This document shows positions 44,028 to 53,060 of a stretch of 64,000 bases of DNA, in pieces. Below the pieces are notes generated by a model. That model saw only the letters and a program-made list of their open reading frames with translations, was not told where the DNA came from and ran no database searches. The translations under genes and the position numbers were made by a program. This DNA is from Simplicispira lacusdiani (GTDB taxonomy: Bacteria; Pseudomonadota; Gammaproteobacteria; Burkholderiales; Burkholderiaceae_C), in NCBI RefSeq assembly GCF_003604195.1, contig NZ_QXGR01000013.1, forward strand, positions 1 through 64,000. The letters run 5' to 3'. The number at the start of each line of letters is the position of its first letter. The stretch's first letter is position 1.

Positions 44028-44543
44028 ATGAGCCGCACCCCCGACACCATCAGCACCCTACGCGACGTGCTGGCGCGCTGCCGCACCATCGCGGTGGTGG
44101 GCCTCTCGCCGCAGTGGCACCGCCCCAGTTTCTTTGCCGCCAAGTACATGCAGGCGCATGGCTACCGCATCGTGCCGGTGAACCCGGTGGTGGCGCGCGA
44201 AGGCGGCCACATCCTGGGCGAGCCCTGCCACGCCAGCCTGCACGAGGCCGAGCAGGCCATCGCGCGCCAGGGCGGGCGCATCGACATGGTGGACTGCTTC
44301 CGCAAGAGCGAGGACATCCCGCCGCTGGCCGAGGAGGCCGTGGCCATCGGCGCGCGCTGCCTCTGGCTGCAGCTCGGCGTGGTCAACGAGGCCGCCGCCC
44401 AGCGTGCCGAGGACGCGGGCCTGCAGGTCATCCAGAACCGCTGCGTGAAGATCGAGCACGCACGCCTGTTCGGCGGCCTGGGCTGGATGGGCGTGAACAC
44501 CGGCGTCATTACGGCCAAGCGGCTGCGTCAGCTCCCTTATTGA
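44028..44543 (+). CDS. CoA-binding domain protein (YccU-like)
   Basis: The 171-residue protein is a single CoA-binding Rossmann domain: TIAVVGLSPQWHRPSFFAAK, MQAHGYRIVPVNPVVAREGG and MVDCFRKSEDIPPLAEEAVA, ending with GLQVIQNRCVKIEHARL and FGGLGWMGVNTG. It has no catalytic domain. The family is widespread and its cell role is unsettled. It lies 53 bp before the sulfhydrylase gene, separated by a copy of the dispersed repeat. Confidence 0.88.
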   Translation: MSRTPDTISTLRDVLARCRTIAVVGLSPQWHRPSFFAAKYMQAHGYRIVPVNPVVAREGGHILGEPCHASLHEAEQAIARQGGRIDMVDCFRKSEDIPPLAEEAVAIGARCLWLQLGVVNEAAAQRAEDAGLQVIQNRCVKIEHARLFGGLGWMGVNTGVITAKRLRQLPY

Positions 44544-44586
44544 TAGCTACAAGCGCTTTACCAGCAAGCGCTGGAGCCACTTTTGA
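44540..44586. repeat. Dispersed repeat between the CoA-binding and MetY-type genes
   Basis: TTGATAGCTACAAGCGCTTT then ACCAGCAAGCGCTGGAGCC and ACTTTTGA. The AGCGCTT/AAGCGCT arms flank a loop of the type TACCAGC, as in the other full-length copies. It could act as an attenuator between the genes. Confidence 0.75.
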
Positions 44587-44596
44587 CTCATACATC

Positions 44597-45916
44597 ATGG
44601 CCCACACCCCTTCTTCCGGCGACCACGCCTACGGCTTCGGCACCCGTGCCATCCACGCCGGCGCCCAGCCCGACCCGGTGACCGGCGCGCGCGCCACGCC
44701 CATCCACCAGACGACCAGCTTCGTCTTCGACGACGCCGAGCACGCCAGCAGCCTGTTCAACCTGCAGACCTTCGGCAACGTCTACAGCCGCATCAGCAAC
44801 CCCACGGTCGCGGTGCTGGAGGAACGCATCGCCAACCTGGAGGGCGGCCGCGCCGCGCTGGCCTGCGCCAGTGGCATGGCCGCGCAGATGGCGGCGCTGC
44901 TGGCCATCCTGAAGGCCGGCGACCACATCGTGGCGGCAAGCACGCTCTACGGCGGCACGGTGGGACAGCTCGGCGTGGGCTTTTCCCGCCTGGGCATCGA
45001 GACCACCTTCGTTGATCCGTCCGACCCCGCGAACTTCGCGCGCGCCATGCGCCCGAACACGCGCGCCGTGTACGGCGAGACCATCGGCAACCCGCTGGTC
45101 AACGTGCTCGACATCGCGGCGATCGCCGACGTGGCGCACGCGCATGGCGTGCCGCTGGTCATCGACAACACCGTGGCCAGCCCCTACCTGTGCAACCCGC
45201 TGCAGTGGGGCGCCGACATCGTGGTGCACAGCGCCACCAAGTACATCGGCGGCCACGGCACCACCATGGGCGGCGTGGTGGTGGAAGGCGGCAAGTTCCC
45301 CTGGGACAACGGCAAGTTCCCCGAGATGGTGGAGCCCAGCCGCGCCTACCACGGCGTGAAGTTCTACGAGACCTTCGGCGACTTCGGCTACACCATGAAG
45401 GCGCGCATGGAGGTCAACCGCACCTTCGGCGGCGTGCTCTCGCCGCTCAATGCCTGGCTGCTGCTGCAGGGGGCCGAAACGCTGCATCTGCGCATGCGCG
45501 AACACTGCCGCAACGCGCTCAAGGTGGCGCAATTCCTGCAAGGCCACCCCCAGGTGCGCTGGGTCAACTACCCCGGCCTCCCCGGCTCGCCGCACCACGC
45601 GCTGGCGCACAAGCAGTTCCGCGCCGTCGATGGCGCGCCAGGCGCCTCGGGCATCCTCACCTTCGGCATCGAGGGTGGGGCGGCCGCAGGCGAGAAGTTC
45701 ATCGACGCCTGCGAGTTCCTGAGCCACCTGGCCAACATCGGCGACGCCAAGACGCTGGTCATCCACCCTGCATCGACCACGCACCGCCAGCTCAGTGAAG
45801 AGGAGCTGGCCCGCGCAGGCGTGAGCGCCGACATGGTGCGGCTGAGCGTGGGCATCGAGGACGTGGACGACATCCTCTGGGACATCGACCAGGCACTGGC
45901 CCGCGCCACGGCATGA
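44597..45916 (+). CDS. metY: O-acetylhomoserine aminocarboxypropyltransferase / sulfhydrylase (MetY-like)
   Basis: The enzyme uses O-acetylhomoserine and sulfide to make homocysteine with PLP. The 439-residue protein has the Cys/Met metabolism PLP family motifs: FGTRAIHAGAQPDPVTGARA, YSRISNPTVAVLEERIANLE, ASGMAAQMAALLAILKAGDH, and the PLP lysine in HSATKYIGGHGTTMGGVVVE. The length (about 430) and DYGTM-type inserts fit the O-acetylhomoserine branch rather than cystathionine synthase. hemE follows 111 bp later, probably from its own promoter. Confidence 0.88.
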   Translation: MAHTPSSGDHAYGFGTRAIHAGAQPDPVTGARATPIHQTTSFVFDDAEHASSLFNLQTFGNVYSRISNPTVAVLEERIANLEGGRAALACASGMAAQMAALLAILKAGDHIVAASTLYGGTVGQLGVGFSRLGIETTFVDPSDPANFARAMRPNTRAVYGETIGNPLVNVLDIAAIADVAHAHGVPLVIDNTVASPYLCNPLQWGADIVVHSATKYIGGHGTTMGGVVVEGGKFPWDNGKFPEMVEPSRAYHGVKFYETFGDFGYTMKARMEVNRTFGGVLSPLNAWLLLQGAETLHLRMREHCRNALKVAQFLQGHPQVRWVNYPGLPGSPHHALAHKQFRAVDGAPGASGILTFGIEGGAAAGEKFIDACEFLSHLANIGDAKTLVIHPASTTHRQLSEEELARAGVSADMVRLSVGIEDVDDILWDIDQALARATA

Positions 45917-46027
45917 AGCAACACCCCCTGGGCCGTGCCAGTGCCATGGGCCCCGGACGATGCGACGCACCACGCAGCGGAAAGCCCCACTCGATTTCCT
46001 GGAACCGCCTCTGAGACAATGACGCCC

Positions 46028-47140
46028 ATGAGCACCTCCTTCGCCCCCCTCACCAACGACACCTTCCTGCGCGCTTGCCGCCGCCAGGCCACCGACTACA
46101 CCCCCCTGTGGCTGATGCGCCAGGCGGGCCGCTACCTGCCCGAATACAAGGCCACGCGCGCCCAGGCGGGTAGCTTCATGGGGCTGGCGATGAACGTGGA
46201 CTTCGCCACCGAGGTCACGCTGCAGCCGCTGGAACGCTTCCCGCTCGACGCCGCCATCCTGTTCAGCGACATCCTCACCGTGCCCGACGCCATGGGCCTG
46301 GGCCTGTCGTTCGCCGAGGGCGAGGGCCCACGCTTCGCCAAGTCGGTGCGCAACGAGGCCGACGTGGCCGAGCTGGCCGTGCCCGACCTGGACAAGCTGC
46401 GCTATGTGTTCGACGCCGTCACCAGCATCCGCAAGGCCTTGAACGGCCGCGTGCCGCTGATCGGCTTCTCGGGCAGCCCCTGGACGCTGGCCTGCTACAT
46501 GGTCGAGGGCAAGGGCAGCGACGACTACCGCCTGGTCAAGACGCTGATGTACAGCCGCCCCGACCTGATGCACCGCATCCTGGCCGTGAACGCCGACGCC
46601 GTGGCCGCCTACCTGAACGCCCAGATCGACGCGGGCGCCCAGGCCGTGATGATTTTCGACAGCTGGGGCGGCGTGCTCGCCGATGGTGCTTTCCAGGACT
46701 TCAGCCTGGAGTACACCCGCCGCGTGCTGGCACAGCTCAAGCGCACGGGCGTCGATGGCCAGGACGTGCCGCGCATCGTCTTCACCAAGGGCGGCGGCAT
46801 CTGGCTCGACGACATGAAGGACATCGACTGCGAGGTGCTGGGCCTGGACTGGACGGCCAACCTCGGCAAGGCGCGCGCCATCGTCGGCGGCCAAGTGGGC
46901 GGCCCGGGCAAGGCGCTGCAGGGCAACATCGACCCCAACGTGCTGTTCGCCCCGCCCGCGCAGATCGTCACGCAGGTGCACGCCGTGCTCGACAGCTTCG
47001 GCAAGCCCCACACCGACCGCAGCACCACCGGCCCCACGCACATCTTCAACCTGGGCCACGGCATCAGCCAGTTCACGCCGCCCGAGCATGTGGCCGCACT
47101 GGTGGAGGCCGTGCACAGCCACTCGCGCGCGCAGCGCTAG
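46028..47140 (+). CDS. hemE: Uroporphyrinogen decarboxylase HemE
   Basis: HemE removes four carboxyl groups from uroporphyrinogen III in heme synthesis. The 370 residues carry the signatures [79 protein letters not shown] and [20 protein letters not shown]. The ATG at 46028 gives the standard N terminus. A 629-bp gap with duplicated DnaA-box units separates it from priA. Confidence 0.96.
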   Translation: MSTSFAPLTNDTFLRACRRQATDYTPLWLMRQAGRYLPEYKATRAQAGSFMGLAMNVDFATEVTLQPLERFPLDAAILFSDILTVPDAMGLGLSFAEGEGPRFAKSVRNEADVAELAVPDLDKLRYVFDAVTSIRKALNGRVPLIGFSGSPWTLACYMVEGKGSDDYRLVKTLMYSRPDLMHRILAVNADAVAAYLNAQIDAGAQAVMIFDSWGGVLADGAFQDFSLEYTRRVLAQLKRTGVDGQDVPRIVFTKGGGIWLDDMKDIDCEVLGLDWTANLGKARAIVGGQVGGPGKALQGNIDPNVLFAPPAQIVTQVHAVLDSFGKPHTDRSTTGPTHIFNLGHGISQFTPPEHVAALVEAVHSHSRAQR

Positions 47141-47167
47141 GCGTGACACGGGGCCCGCGCCCGGGCC

Positions 47168-47389
47168 CACTTATGCACACAACCGCTGCCGCCGGCCCCC
47201 CTCCCGCGGCAGCGGGCGCCTGGCCCCGCATCGGGTCCCTCGCCTTGGCAGCCCCTTGCAAGTACCTGATTCACAAGGATCTTTTGGGTTGCCGTTTTGC
47301 CGTGCAAATTGTCGAAAGCCCGTGTTTTCAAGGGCTGGCGGGCGCTGTGCAGCGGATATCAACAAAGTTATCCACAAGAAACCGGGATG
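47168..47389 (+). repeat. Non-coding unit A with DnaA boxes
   Basis: It opens with CACTTATGCACAC (one mismatch from a DnaA box) and closes with TCAACAAAGTTATCCACA (perfect E. coli-type box TTATCCACA), then CCGGG. The middle has CCTTGCAAGTACCTGATTC, matching unit B with small gaps. Confidence 0.7.
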
Positions 47390-47510
47390 ATTTCAAAAAA
47401 CCCATCCACGGCAAGCACTTGCGGCCGATTGCCAAAAAAGTGAGTGAACTCAAACATGGGGATGACGTAAATCCAGCAAACTGCCGCTGGCTGACGCTTG
47501 CGCCACCACC

Positions 47511-47715
47511 CCACTTGTGCACACCAACGGTGCCACCACCTCCAGGGCCTTTGTCAACCCGCCTGGAAGCCGCATCGCCTTGTGAGAACCTATTGATTCC
47601 AAAGGTTTTTTTCGCAATATCGCGCGACCGTCGCCGCACCGGGACAGCGGCGCGACCCAGGCCCGGCGGGCGCTCCGGCAAGGATGTCAACAAAGTTATC
47701 CACAGATGGCCGGGG
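47511..47715 (+). repeat. Non-coding unit B with DnaA boxes
   Basis: It opens with CCACTTGTGCACACC and closes with TCAACAAAGTTATCCACA, then CCGGGGG, 54 bp before priA. The middle has CCTTGTGAGAACCTATTGAT then TCCAAAGG and a T7 run, aligned to unit A. Confidence 0.7.
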
Positions 47716-47769
47716 GAAAATGCGGAAAATCAAGCCCGGCCCTCCCGAACCTGAACCCCGCCCCTCGCC

Positions 47770-49872
47770 GTGACACCCTCGCCCTCCACCGTGCAGGTCG
47801 CCGTGCACACCCCCTCGCACAGCGGGGTGGGTGACCTGCTCGACTACGCCAGTGAGCGCCCGCTCGCGCCGGGCACCTTGGTGCGCGTGCCGCTGGGCCC
47901 GCGCGAGGTGCTGGGCGTGGTGTGGGAGGGCGCCAGCGCGCCGCCGCCCCCAGGCCGCGCCCTGCGCCCCGTGGCCGCCGTGCTGAACGGCATCGCGCCG
48001 CTGGACGCGCCCTGGCGCCGCCTCGTCGCCTTCGCGGCGCGCTACTACCAGCGCAGCCTGGGCGAAATCGCGCTCGCGGCCCTGCCGCCGCAGCTGCGCG
48101 ACCTCGGCCCCGAGCAGCTGGCGCGCCGCCTGCGCCGCCCGGCCCAGGAGTCCGAGCCCGCATTCGCTACATTTTTGATAGCGCTTAGCGCAGAACAGGA
48201 AAGCGCCCGGACCGAAATTCTTTCCAAACCCGGCCCCTTCCTGCTTTTCGGCAGCACCGGCAGCGGCAAGACCGAGGTCTACCTGCGCTGCGTGCAGGCG
48301 GTGCTGGAGCAGGACGCGAATGCCCAGGCGCTGGTGATGGTGCCGGAGATCAACCTCACGCCGCAGCTCGAAGAACGCTTCACGGCCCGCTTCGGCGCGG
48401 GCGCCGTGGTCTCGCTGCACAGCGGCATGACCAACCCGCAGCGCCTCAAGGCCTGGCTAGCCGCGCACAGCGGGCAGGCGCGCATCGTGCTGGGCACGCG
48501 CATGGCGGTGTTCGCCTCGCTGCCGGGCCTCAAGCTCATCGTCGTGGACGAGGAGCACGACCCCAGCTACAAGCAGCAGGAAGGCGCGCGCTACTCGGCG
48601 CGCGACCTGGCCGTGTGGCGCGGCCGCGAGCAGGGCGCCAAGGTCATCCTCGGCTCGGCCACGCCTTCGCTGGAGAGCTGGCACGCCAGCCGCCCGCCCA
48701 CGCCAGACGACCCCGAGGGCGGGCGCTACCAGCGCCTGCTGATGCCCAGCCGCATCGGCGCCGGGGAACTGCCGCGCGTGCGCCGCGTGGACATGAACCA
48801 CCAGCCCCGGCGCACCGTGTTCTCGGCCCCGCTGCTGGCGGCATTGCAGGAGCGGGTGGAACGCGGCGAGCAGAGCATGATCCTGCTCAACCGGCGCGGC
48901 TACGCGCCCGTGCTGCACTGTGCCGACTGCGGCTGGAAGAGCGACTGCCCGCACTGCAGCGCGCACCAGGTGTTCCACAAGCTCGACCGCACGCTGCGCT
49001 GCCACCACTGCGGCTTCACGGTGCGCGTGCCGCGCGCCTGCCCGGGCTGCGGCAGCCCGGACATCGTGCCCATCGGCCGGGGCACGGAGCAGCTCGAAGA
49101 GCAGCTCGGCGAGCTGCTCGCCGCCGTGCGCCGCCCCGACGGCAGCCCCGTGCGCATCGCCCGCATCGACGCCGACACCACGCGCGCCAAGGGCGCGCTG
49201 GAAAGCCAGCTCGCCCAGGTGCACGCCGGCGAGGTGGACGTGCTCGTGGGCACGCAGATGATCGCCAAGGGGCACGACTTCCGCCGCATCACCCTGGTGG
49301 CCGCCGTGCAGCCCGACGGTGCCCTGTTCAGCAGCGATTTCCGCGCGCCCGAGCGCCTGTTCGCCCTGCTGCACCAGGCCGCCGGCCGCGCCGGGCGCGA
49401 CGCTGCCTACCTGGCCGCGCAAGGCACGCGCTGCGAGATGTGGGTGCAGAGCTTCCACCCCCAGCACGCGGTGTTCGAGGCCCTGCGCACGCACGACTAC
49501 CCGGCCTTCGCCGCCCAGCAACTGAAGGAACGCGAGGAGGCCGCCATGCCGCCGTTCGCCTTCCAGGCCCTGGTGCGCGCCGATGCCCGCACGCAGGCCG
49601 TGGCCCAGGGCTTCCTCGCCGCCGCGAGCAGCGCCGCGCACGCCCACGGCCTGCCGGGGCTGGACCAGGTCTCGCTCTACCCGCCGGTGCCGCTGACCAT
49701 CCAGCGCGTGGCCAACGTGGAGCGCGCCCAGATGCTGCTGGAAAGCGGCAGCCGCACGGCGCTGCAGCGCTTCCTGGCCCACTGGCAGCCGGTGCTGCAG
49801 GCCACGCGCGGCCAGCCCGAGCACAAGGGGCTGGTGCGCTGGCTGGTCGATGTGGACCCGCTGACGATCTGA
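47770..49872 (+). CDS. priA: Primosomal replication restart helicase PriA
   Basis: PriA reloads the replisome at stalled forks. The 700-residue protein has the N-terminal DNA-binding part, Walker A GSTGSGKTEVYLRC near residue 160, Walker B VVDEEHDPSYKQQEG near 259, the zinc-binding block (CADCGWKSDCPHC, then LRCHHCGF and CPGCGS), and helicase motifs VDVLVGTQMIAKGHDF and HQAAGRAGRD. The start is a GTG. Residues 132-140 (FATFLIALS), just before the Q-motif region, are encoded by an exact copy of the dispersed GCTACATTTTTGATAGCGC repeat in frame. Confidence 0.95.
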   Translation: MTPSPSTVQVAVHTPSHSGVGDLLDYASERPLAPGTLVRVPLGPREVLGVVWEGASAPPPPGRALRPVAAVLNGIAPLDAPWRRLVAFAARYYQRSLGEIALAALPPQLRDLGPEQLARRLRRPAQESEPAFATFLIALSAEQESARTEILSKPGPFLLFGSTGSGKTEVYLRCVQAVLEQDANAQALVMVPEINLTPQLEERFTARFGAGAVVSLHSGMTNPQRLKAWLAAHSGQARIVLGTRMAVFASLPGLKLIVVDEEHDPSYKQQEGARYSARDLAVWRGREQGAKVILGSATPSLESWHASRPPTPDDPEGGRYQRLLMPSRIGAGELPRVRRVDMNHQPRRTVFSAPLLAALQERVERGEQSMILLNRRGYAPVLHCADCGWKSDCPHCSAHQVFHKLDRTLRCHHCGFTVRVPRACPGCGSPDIVPIGRGTEQLEEQLGELLAAVRRPDGSPVRIARIDADTTRAKGALESQLAQVHAGEVDVLVGTQMIAKGHDFRRITLVAAVQPDGALFSSDFRAPERLFALLHQAAGRAGRDAAYLAAQGTRCEMWVQSFHPQHAVFEALRTHDYPAFAAQQLKEREEAAMPPFAFQALVRADARTQAVAQGFLAAASSAAHAHGLPGLDQVSLYPPVPLTIQRVANVERAQMLLESGSRTALQRFLAHWQPVLQATRGQPEHKGLVRWLVDVDPLTI
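48166..48190. repeat. Dispersed short repeat, in frame inside priA
   Basis: GCTACATTTTTGATAGCGC at 48166-48184 is identical to 33286-33304, where it is intergenic. The next bases, TTAGCGC, resemble the family core. It adds about 8 hydrophobic residues between the N-terminal domain and the helicase core. Confidence 0.75.
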
Positions 49873-49904
49873 TCCCACGCCCGCCCCTGCGCTTGCGGCG
49901 TGCA

Positions 49905-49956
49905 CGGCCCACACCAGCGGCCACCATGCAAGGGCCGCCCCGCCGCACCGGTGGCG
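49905..49956. repeat. 52-bp intergenic repeat, copy 2
   Basis: Counterpart of 24515-24566, located between convergent priA and the CheX-like gene, in the same placement as copy 1. Confidence 0.7.
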
Positions 49957-49963
49957 CAGCCAC

Positions 49964-50449
49964 TCAGGGGGGAGTTCCCAGCTCCCGCTCCATCTGCACC
50001 ACCAGATGGGCCTCGTAGCGGTCCCACAGCATGGGAATAACGAAGGGCGCGGCGCCGCTGGCGGGCGGCATGGCGGCGTCATCGGGCGAGAGCACGCGCG
50101 GCGGCGAGATGTCCAGCGCATCGCCGAAATGGCGGCGCGCCTGGCCCGACATCTGGTTGGCGATCTCGCCCACGATGTCGCGGTGGCTGGCGTCGGTGTA
50201 GTCGCTCTCGCCGATGGACAGCAGCACATGCGTGAGCAGGCCGCGCGGCGCCGAGAACGTGACACTGCCCCGGTAGCGCCCGGCCAGCTCGATGCGGCCC
50301 TGGAAATCGTTCCAGACCATGGGCTCGGCGCCATCGAGCAGGTAGGCGGTGCGCACGGCGGCCTGGTGCCCGGTGGTCTGGGCGAAGAAGCCCAGGGCCG
50401 CGTCGGAGAACACTTTCACGTCCTCCACCTGGAGACGGTTGCCGCTCAT
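49964..50449 (-). CDS. CheX-like chemotaxis protein
   Basis: CheX proteins dephosphorylate CheY-P. The 161-residue protein has the CheX/CheC-like pattern: N-terminal DVKVFSDAALGFFAQTTGHQ, the strand GRYRGSVTFSAPRGLLTHVL and the helix ASHRDIVGEIANQMSGQARR, which holds the E-x2-N phosphatase-type residues (GEIANQ). It is the third gene of a minus-strand operon with a CheA-like kinase and a CheY-like receiver; its start overlaps the receiver gene stop by 4 bp. Partner and role are inferred from this order. Confidence 0.8.
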   Translation of the reverse strand: MSGNRLQVEDVKVFSDAALGFFAQTTGHQAAVRTAYLLDGAEPMVWNDFQGRIELAGRYRGSVTFSAPRGLLTHVLLSIGESDYTDASHRDIVGEIANQMSGQARRHFGDALDISPPRVLSPDDAAMPPASGAAPFVIPMLWDRYEAHLVVQMERELGTPP

Positions 50450-50820
50450 GCCATCAGCTCCTGCAGGGATTCGACCATTTGTTCATCGGAAAAGGGTTTG
50501 AGCAGAAAGCCGTGCGCGCCCCGGGACAGGGCACGCAGGGCGGTGGCGCGGTCGCCCAGGGCCGACACCACCAGGATGCGCGCGCCCGGCAGCACGGTGC
50601 GCAGCACCTCCAGACAGGCCGGGCCGTCCATCTCGGGCATGGTCAGGTCCATGGTCACGAGGTCGGGCCGGTGCTGGCGCGCCAGCGCCACGGCCACGCG
50701 GCCGTTCTCGGCCTGGGCCACCACCCGCACGCCGCCCAGGCGCGCGTCGCCGGCCAGGCGGGCGATGCGGCTGCGGAAGACCTGCGAGTCGTCCACGACC
50801 ATCAGCGTGGCGCCATTCAT
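50446..50820 (-). CDS. CheY-like single-domain response regulator
   Basis: The 124-residue protein is a lone receiver domain: TLMVVDDSQVFRSRIARLAG with the acidic pair at 10-11, phosphoacceptor Asp58 in DLVTMDLTMPEMDGPACLEV, the Ser/Thr position in ARILVVSALGDRA and the Lys in HGFLLKPFSDEQMVE. No output domain is present. It overlaps the kinase gene by 4 bp upstream and the CheX-like gene by 4 bp downstream, so all three are translated together. Confidence 0.92.
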   Translation of the reverse strand: MNGATLMVVDDSQVFRSRIARLAGDARLGGVRVVAQAENGRVAVALARQHRPDLVTMDLTMPEMDGPACLEVLRTVLPGARILVVSALGDRATALRALSRGAHGFLLKPFSDEQMVESLQELMA

Positions 50821-52865
50821 GCCGCCTCCGCGCCGAAACGGAGCACGAACTCGGTGGACACGCTGGGCCGCGTCAGCACCTTGAGGCGGGCGCCGGCCCG
50901 CTCCACGGTCTGGCGCACCACCGACAGGCCCACGCCCCGGCCCGCGTGCTCGGTGACCTCGGTGGCGGTGCTGAAATGCGGGTCGAAGATATGGCCCAGC
51001 ACCTCCTGGTCGCTGAGCTGGGCGGCGTCGCCGCGCAGTTGCGCGATGCGCTCGCGCAGCTGTGGCACGACGATGCCGCGCCCGTCGTCGCTCAGGCGCA
51101 CCTCGATGCCGCCGCCCTCTTGCGCGCAGATGTCCAGGCGCAGTGCGCCCACGGACGGCTTGCGCAACTGCGCGCGCTCCTGCGGCGACTCGATGCCGTG
51201 CACCACGGCATTGCGCACGAGCTGCGGCAGGGCCTCGCGCAGCGCGCGCTCGACGCCGGCCGGCAGCGCGCCCTCGGGCACGCGGGCCGTCAGCTCCACC
51301 TGCTTGCCCAGCGACAGCGCCACGCGCTGCGCCAGCGCGCGCAGGTTCTCCACCATGGCGCCCAGGGTGCCGCTGTCGCGCGGCGCCTCGCGGCCGCCCG
51401 CCGTGGGCTGGCCGATGCGCAGGAAGAAGCGGTGCAGCCGCTCCACCTGCTCCTGCAGGCGCGCCAGCTCGACCACGACGGGAATCAGCGCCTCGCCGCC
51501 AATGCGCGGCTGGCGCCGCAGCGGCGCCAGGGCGTTTTCCATCTCGTGCGCCTGGCGCGCGATGGCGGCCGAGCCCAGCGCGGCGGCCTCGCCCTTGATG
51601 CCGTGCACCAGGCGCGCTGCATCCTCGACCAGCGCCTCGCAGGCGCCGGGCTCGCGCCCCACGTTGCGCAGGGCCTGGTTCAGGTCGGCCAGGCGCTCGC
51701 GCGCGCCGAGCAGGAAGTCCTGCAACAGCAGCGGCTCCTGCTCCAGCACCACGAGCAGGTCTTCCACGTCGTTGCGCGCGGCCTGCTGCGTGGCCGAAAG
51801 CTCGCGCTCCAGCCGCACCTTCTGCGTCACGTCGAACACGGTCACCAGCAGCTCCTTGATGCGGCCCGCCTCGCGCACCTGGCTGATCTGGAAGGTGAGC
51901 CAGCGCGGCTGTGCCAACGGGTCGTCCACGGGCTCGATCGGCACCTCCTGCAGCGGATCGAGCTGGGTCAGCAGCGCGGGCTTGACCTTGGGGTCGAACA
52001 GCAGGTCGAGGTAGCTGAGCGCCTCGTCGGCGCGCGCGGGCTCCAGCATGCGCCCGAGCAGCTGCCGGAAGTCGTCGCCCGGGCGCACCGGGCGCATGAA
52101 CAGGCGCTGCGTGGCGGCCGAGATCTGGGTGCCGATGCGGCCGTCCGCGCCCACCAGCAGCAGGCCTTCCGAGACGGTTTGCAGGATGTCGTCGGTCTCC
52201 TGGCGCGCGGCGTCGGCCACGCGGTCGGCGGCGCGCAGACGGCGCACGAACTTGAAGACGATGAAGATGAAGTTGAGCAGCGCCAGCACGATGGCCGCCA
52301 CCTGGATGGAGCGCATCAGCCCGGTCTTGTGCCGCGCGGCGGCCTCCACGGCGCCGGCCAAGTCATCGCTCAGGCCCATCAGGCGCACATTGCGCGCCAC
52401 GGCCTTGGTGGAGGCGAACTCCACGTCCTCCAGGCGCGGCGCGGGCACGGTGAGCACCGGCGCGATCGCCTCGTCGAGCGGGCGCCACTCGCCCTCCAGG
52501 CGGCGCAACAGGGCACGCAGCGGCTCGGGGTCGAGGCCGAACAGGCGCAGGTCGCCCTCCGAGGCCATGGACTTGCGCAGCGCCACCAGCCCCTGGTTGA
52601 AGGCCGCCGTGCCCTGGCCCAGCTGCGCCATGCTGGTCTGGACCAGCAGGCCGTCGCGGGTCTCGATCTGCAGCGTCAGCAGCGACTTGGTGATCTGCTG
52701 CGTGAGCATGCGCAGCTCGCCAGCGGTGTTGATGCGGCTGGCGTCGCGCTCCAGTTGGATGGAGGCCAGGAAGTTGAAGAACAGAATGCCCAGGTCGAGC
52801 ACGATGAACAGCAGGATGGCCAGCAACAGGTCGCGGTACTTGCCCAGGCCCAGGGATGCTTTCAT
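50817..52865 (-). CDS. CheA-like membrane sensor kinase with Hpt and HATPase domains
   Basis: The 682-residue protein starts with a membrane helix (LLLAILLFIVLDLGILFFNF) and a periplasmic helical sensor (about 36-184), then a second helix (185-207). A PAS-like region follows (about 225-350), then an Hpt domain with phospho-His421 in ARLVHGIKGEAAALGS, and a CheA-type HATPase with N-box RNAVVHGIESPQER (551-564), DDGRGI (593-598) and GRGVGLSVV. It lacks the CheW-like P5 domain and the P2 domain of CheA, and lacks a HisKA domain, so it is a hybrid of sensor kinase and CheA. It heads the kinase-receiver-CheX operon. Confidence 0.87.
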   Translation of the reverse strand: MKASLGLGKYRDLLLAILLFIVLDLGILFFNFLASIQLERDASRINTAGELRMLTQQITKSLLTLQIETRDGLLVQTSMAQLGQGTAAFNQGLVALRKSMASEGDLRLFGLDPEPLRALLRRLEGEWRPLDEAIAPVLTVPAPRLEDVEFASTKAVARNVRLMGLSDDLAGAVEAAARHKTGLMRSIQVAAIVLALLNFIFIVFKFVRRLRAADRVADAARQETDDILQTVSEGLLLVGADGRIGTQISAATQRLFMRPVRPGDDFRQLLGRMLEPARADEALSYLDLLFDPKVKPALLTQLDPLQEVPIEPVDDPLAQPRWLTFQISQVREAGRIKELLVTVFDVTQKVRLERELSATQQAARNDVEDLLVVLEQEPLLLQDFLLGARERLADLNQALRNVGREPGACEALVEDAARLVHGIKGEAAALGSAAIARQAHEMENALAPLRRQPRIGGEALIPVVVELARLQEQVERLHRFFLRIGQPTAGGREAPRDSGTLGAMVENLRALAQRVALSLGKQVELTARVPEGALPAGVERALREALPQLVRNAVVHGIESPQERAQLRKPSVGALRLDICAQEGGGIEVRLSDDGRGIVVPQLRERIAQLRGDAAQLSDQEVLGHIFDPHFSTATEVTEHAGRGVGLSVVRQTVERAGARLKVLTRPSVSTEFVLRFGAEAA

Positions 52866-53060
52866 GAAAGAAACGCATGAGTGGAGACCGTGTCATGCTG
52901 CAGCGCAATAGTGACGGCCGCGTGACGCAACCCTGTCGCGGACAGAGGCTTGGCGATGACCGCTCCGCGCATGCGTCCGGCGCGGCCGCCTGGATCGAGC
53001 CCCATCGCGGACCGGCCAACCGTTCAGGCGCGATCTACGGCAGTGGCGCGGCGTGCCCGC

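Larger units (their letters stand above)
47141..47769. other. 629-bp hemE-priA intergenic region with two diverged tandem units
   Basis: No credible gene is seen here. Two related units of about 220 and 205 bp (47168-47389 and 47511-47715) run in the same direction with 121 bp between. Shared landmarks, in order, are CCACTTATGCACAC / CCACTTGTGCACAC, a TGCC block, CCTTG..A..ACCT..GATTC..AAGG..TTTT, GGCGGGCGCT, and TCAACAAAGTTATCCACA followed by a CCGGG block. The region is AT-richer than the flanking genes. Confidence 0.8.
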
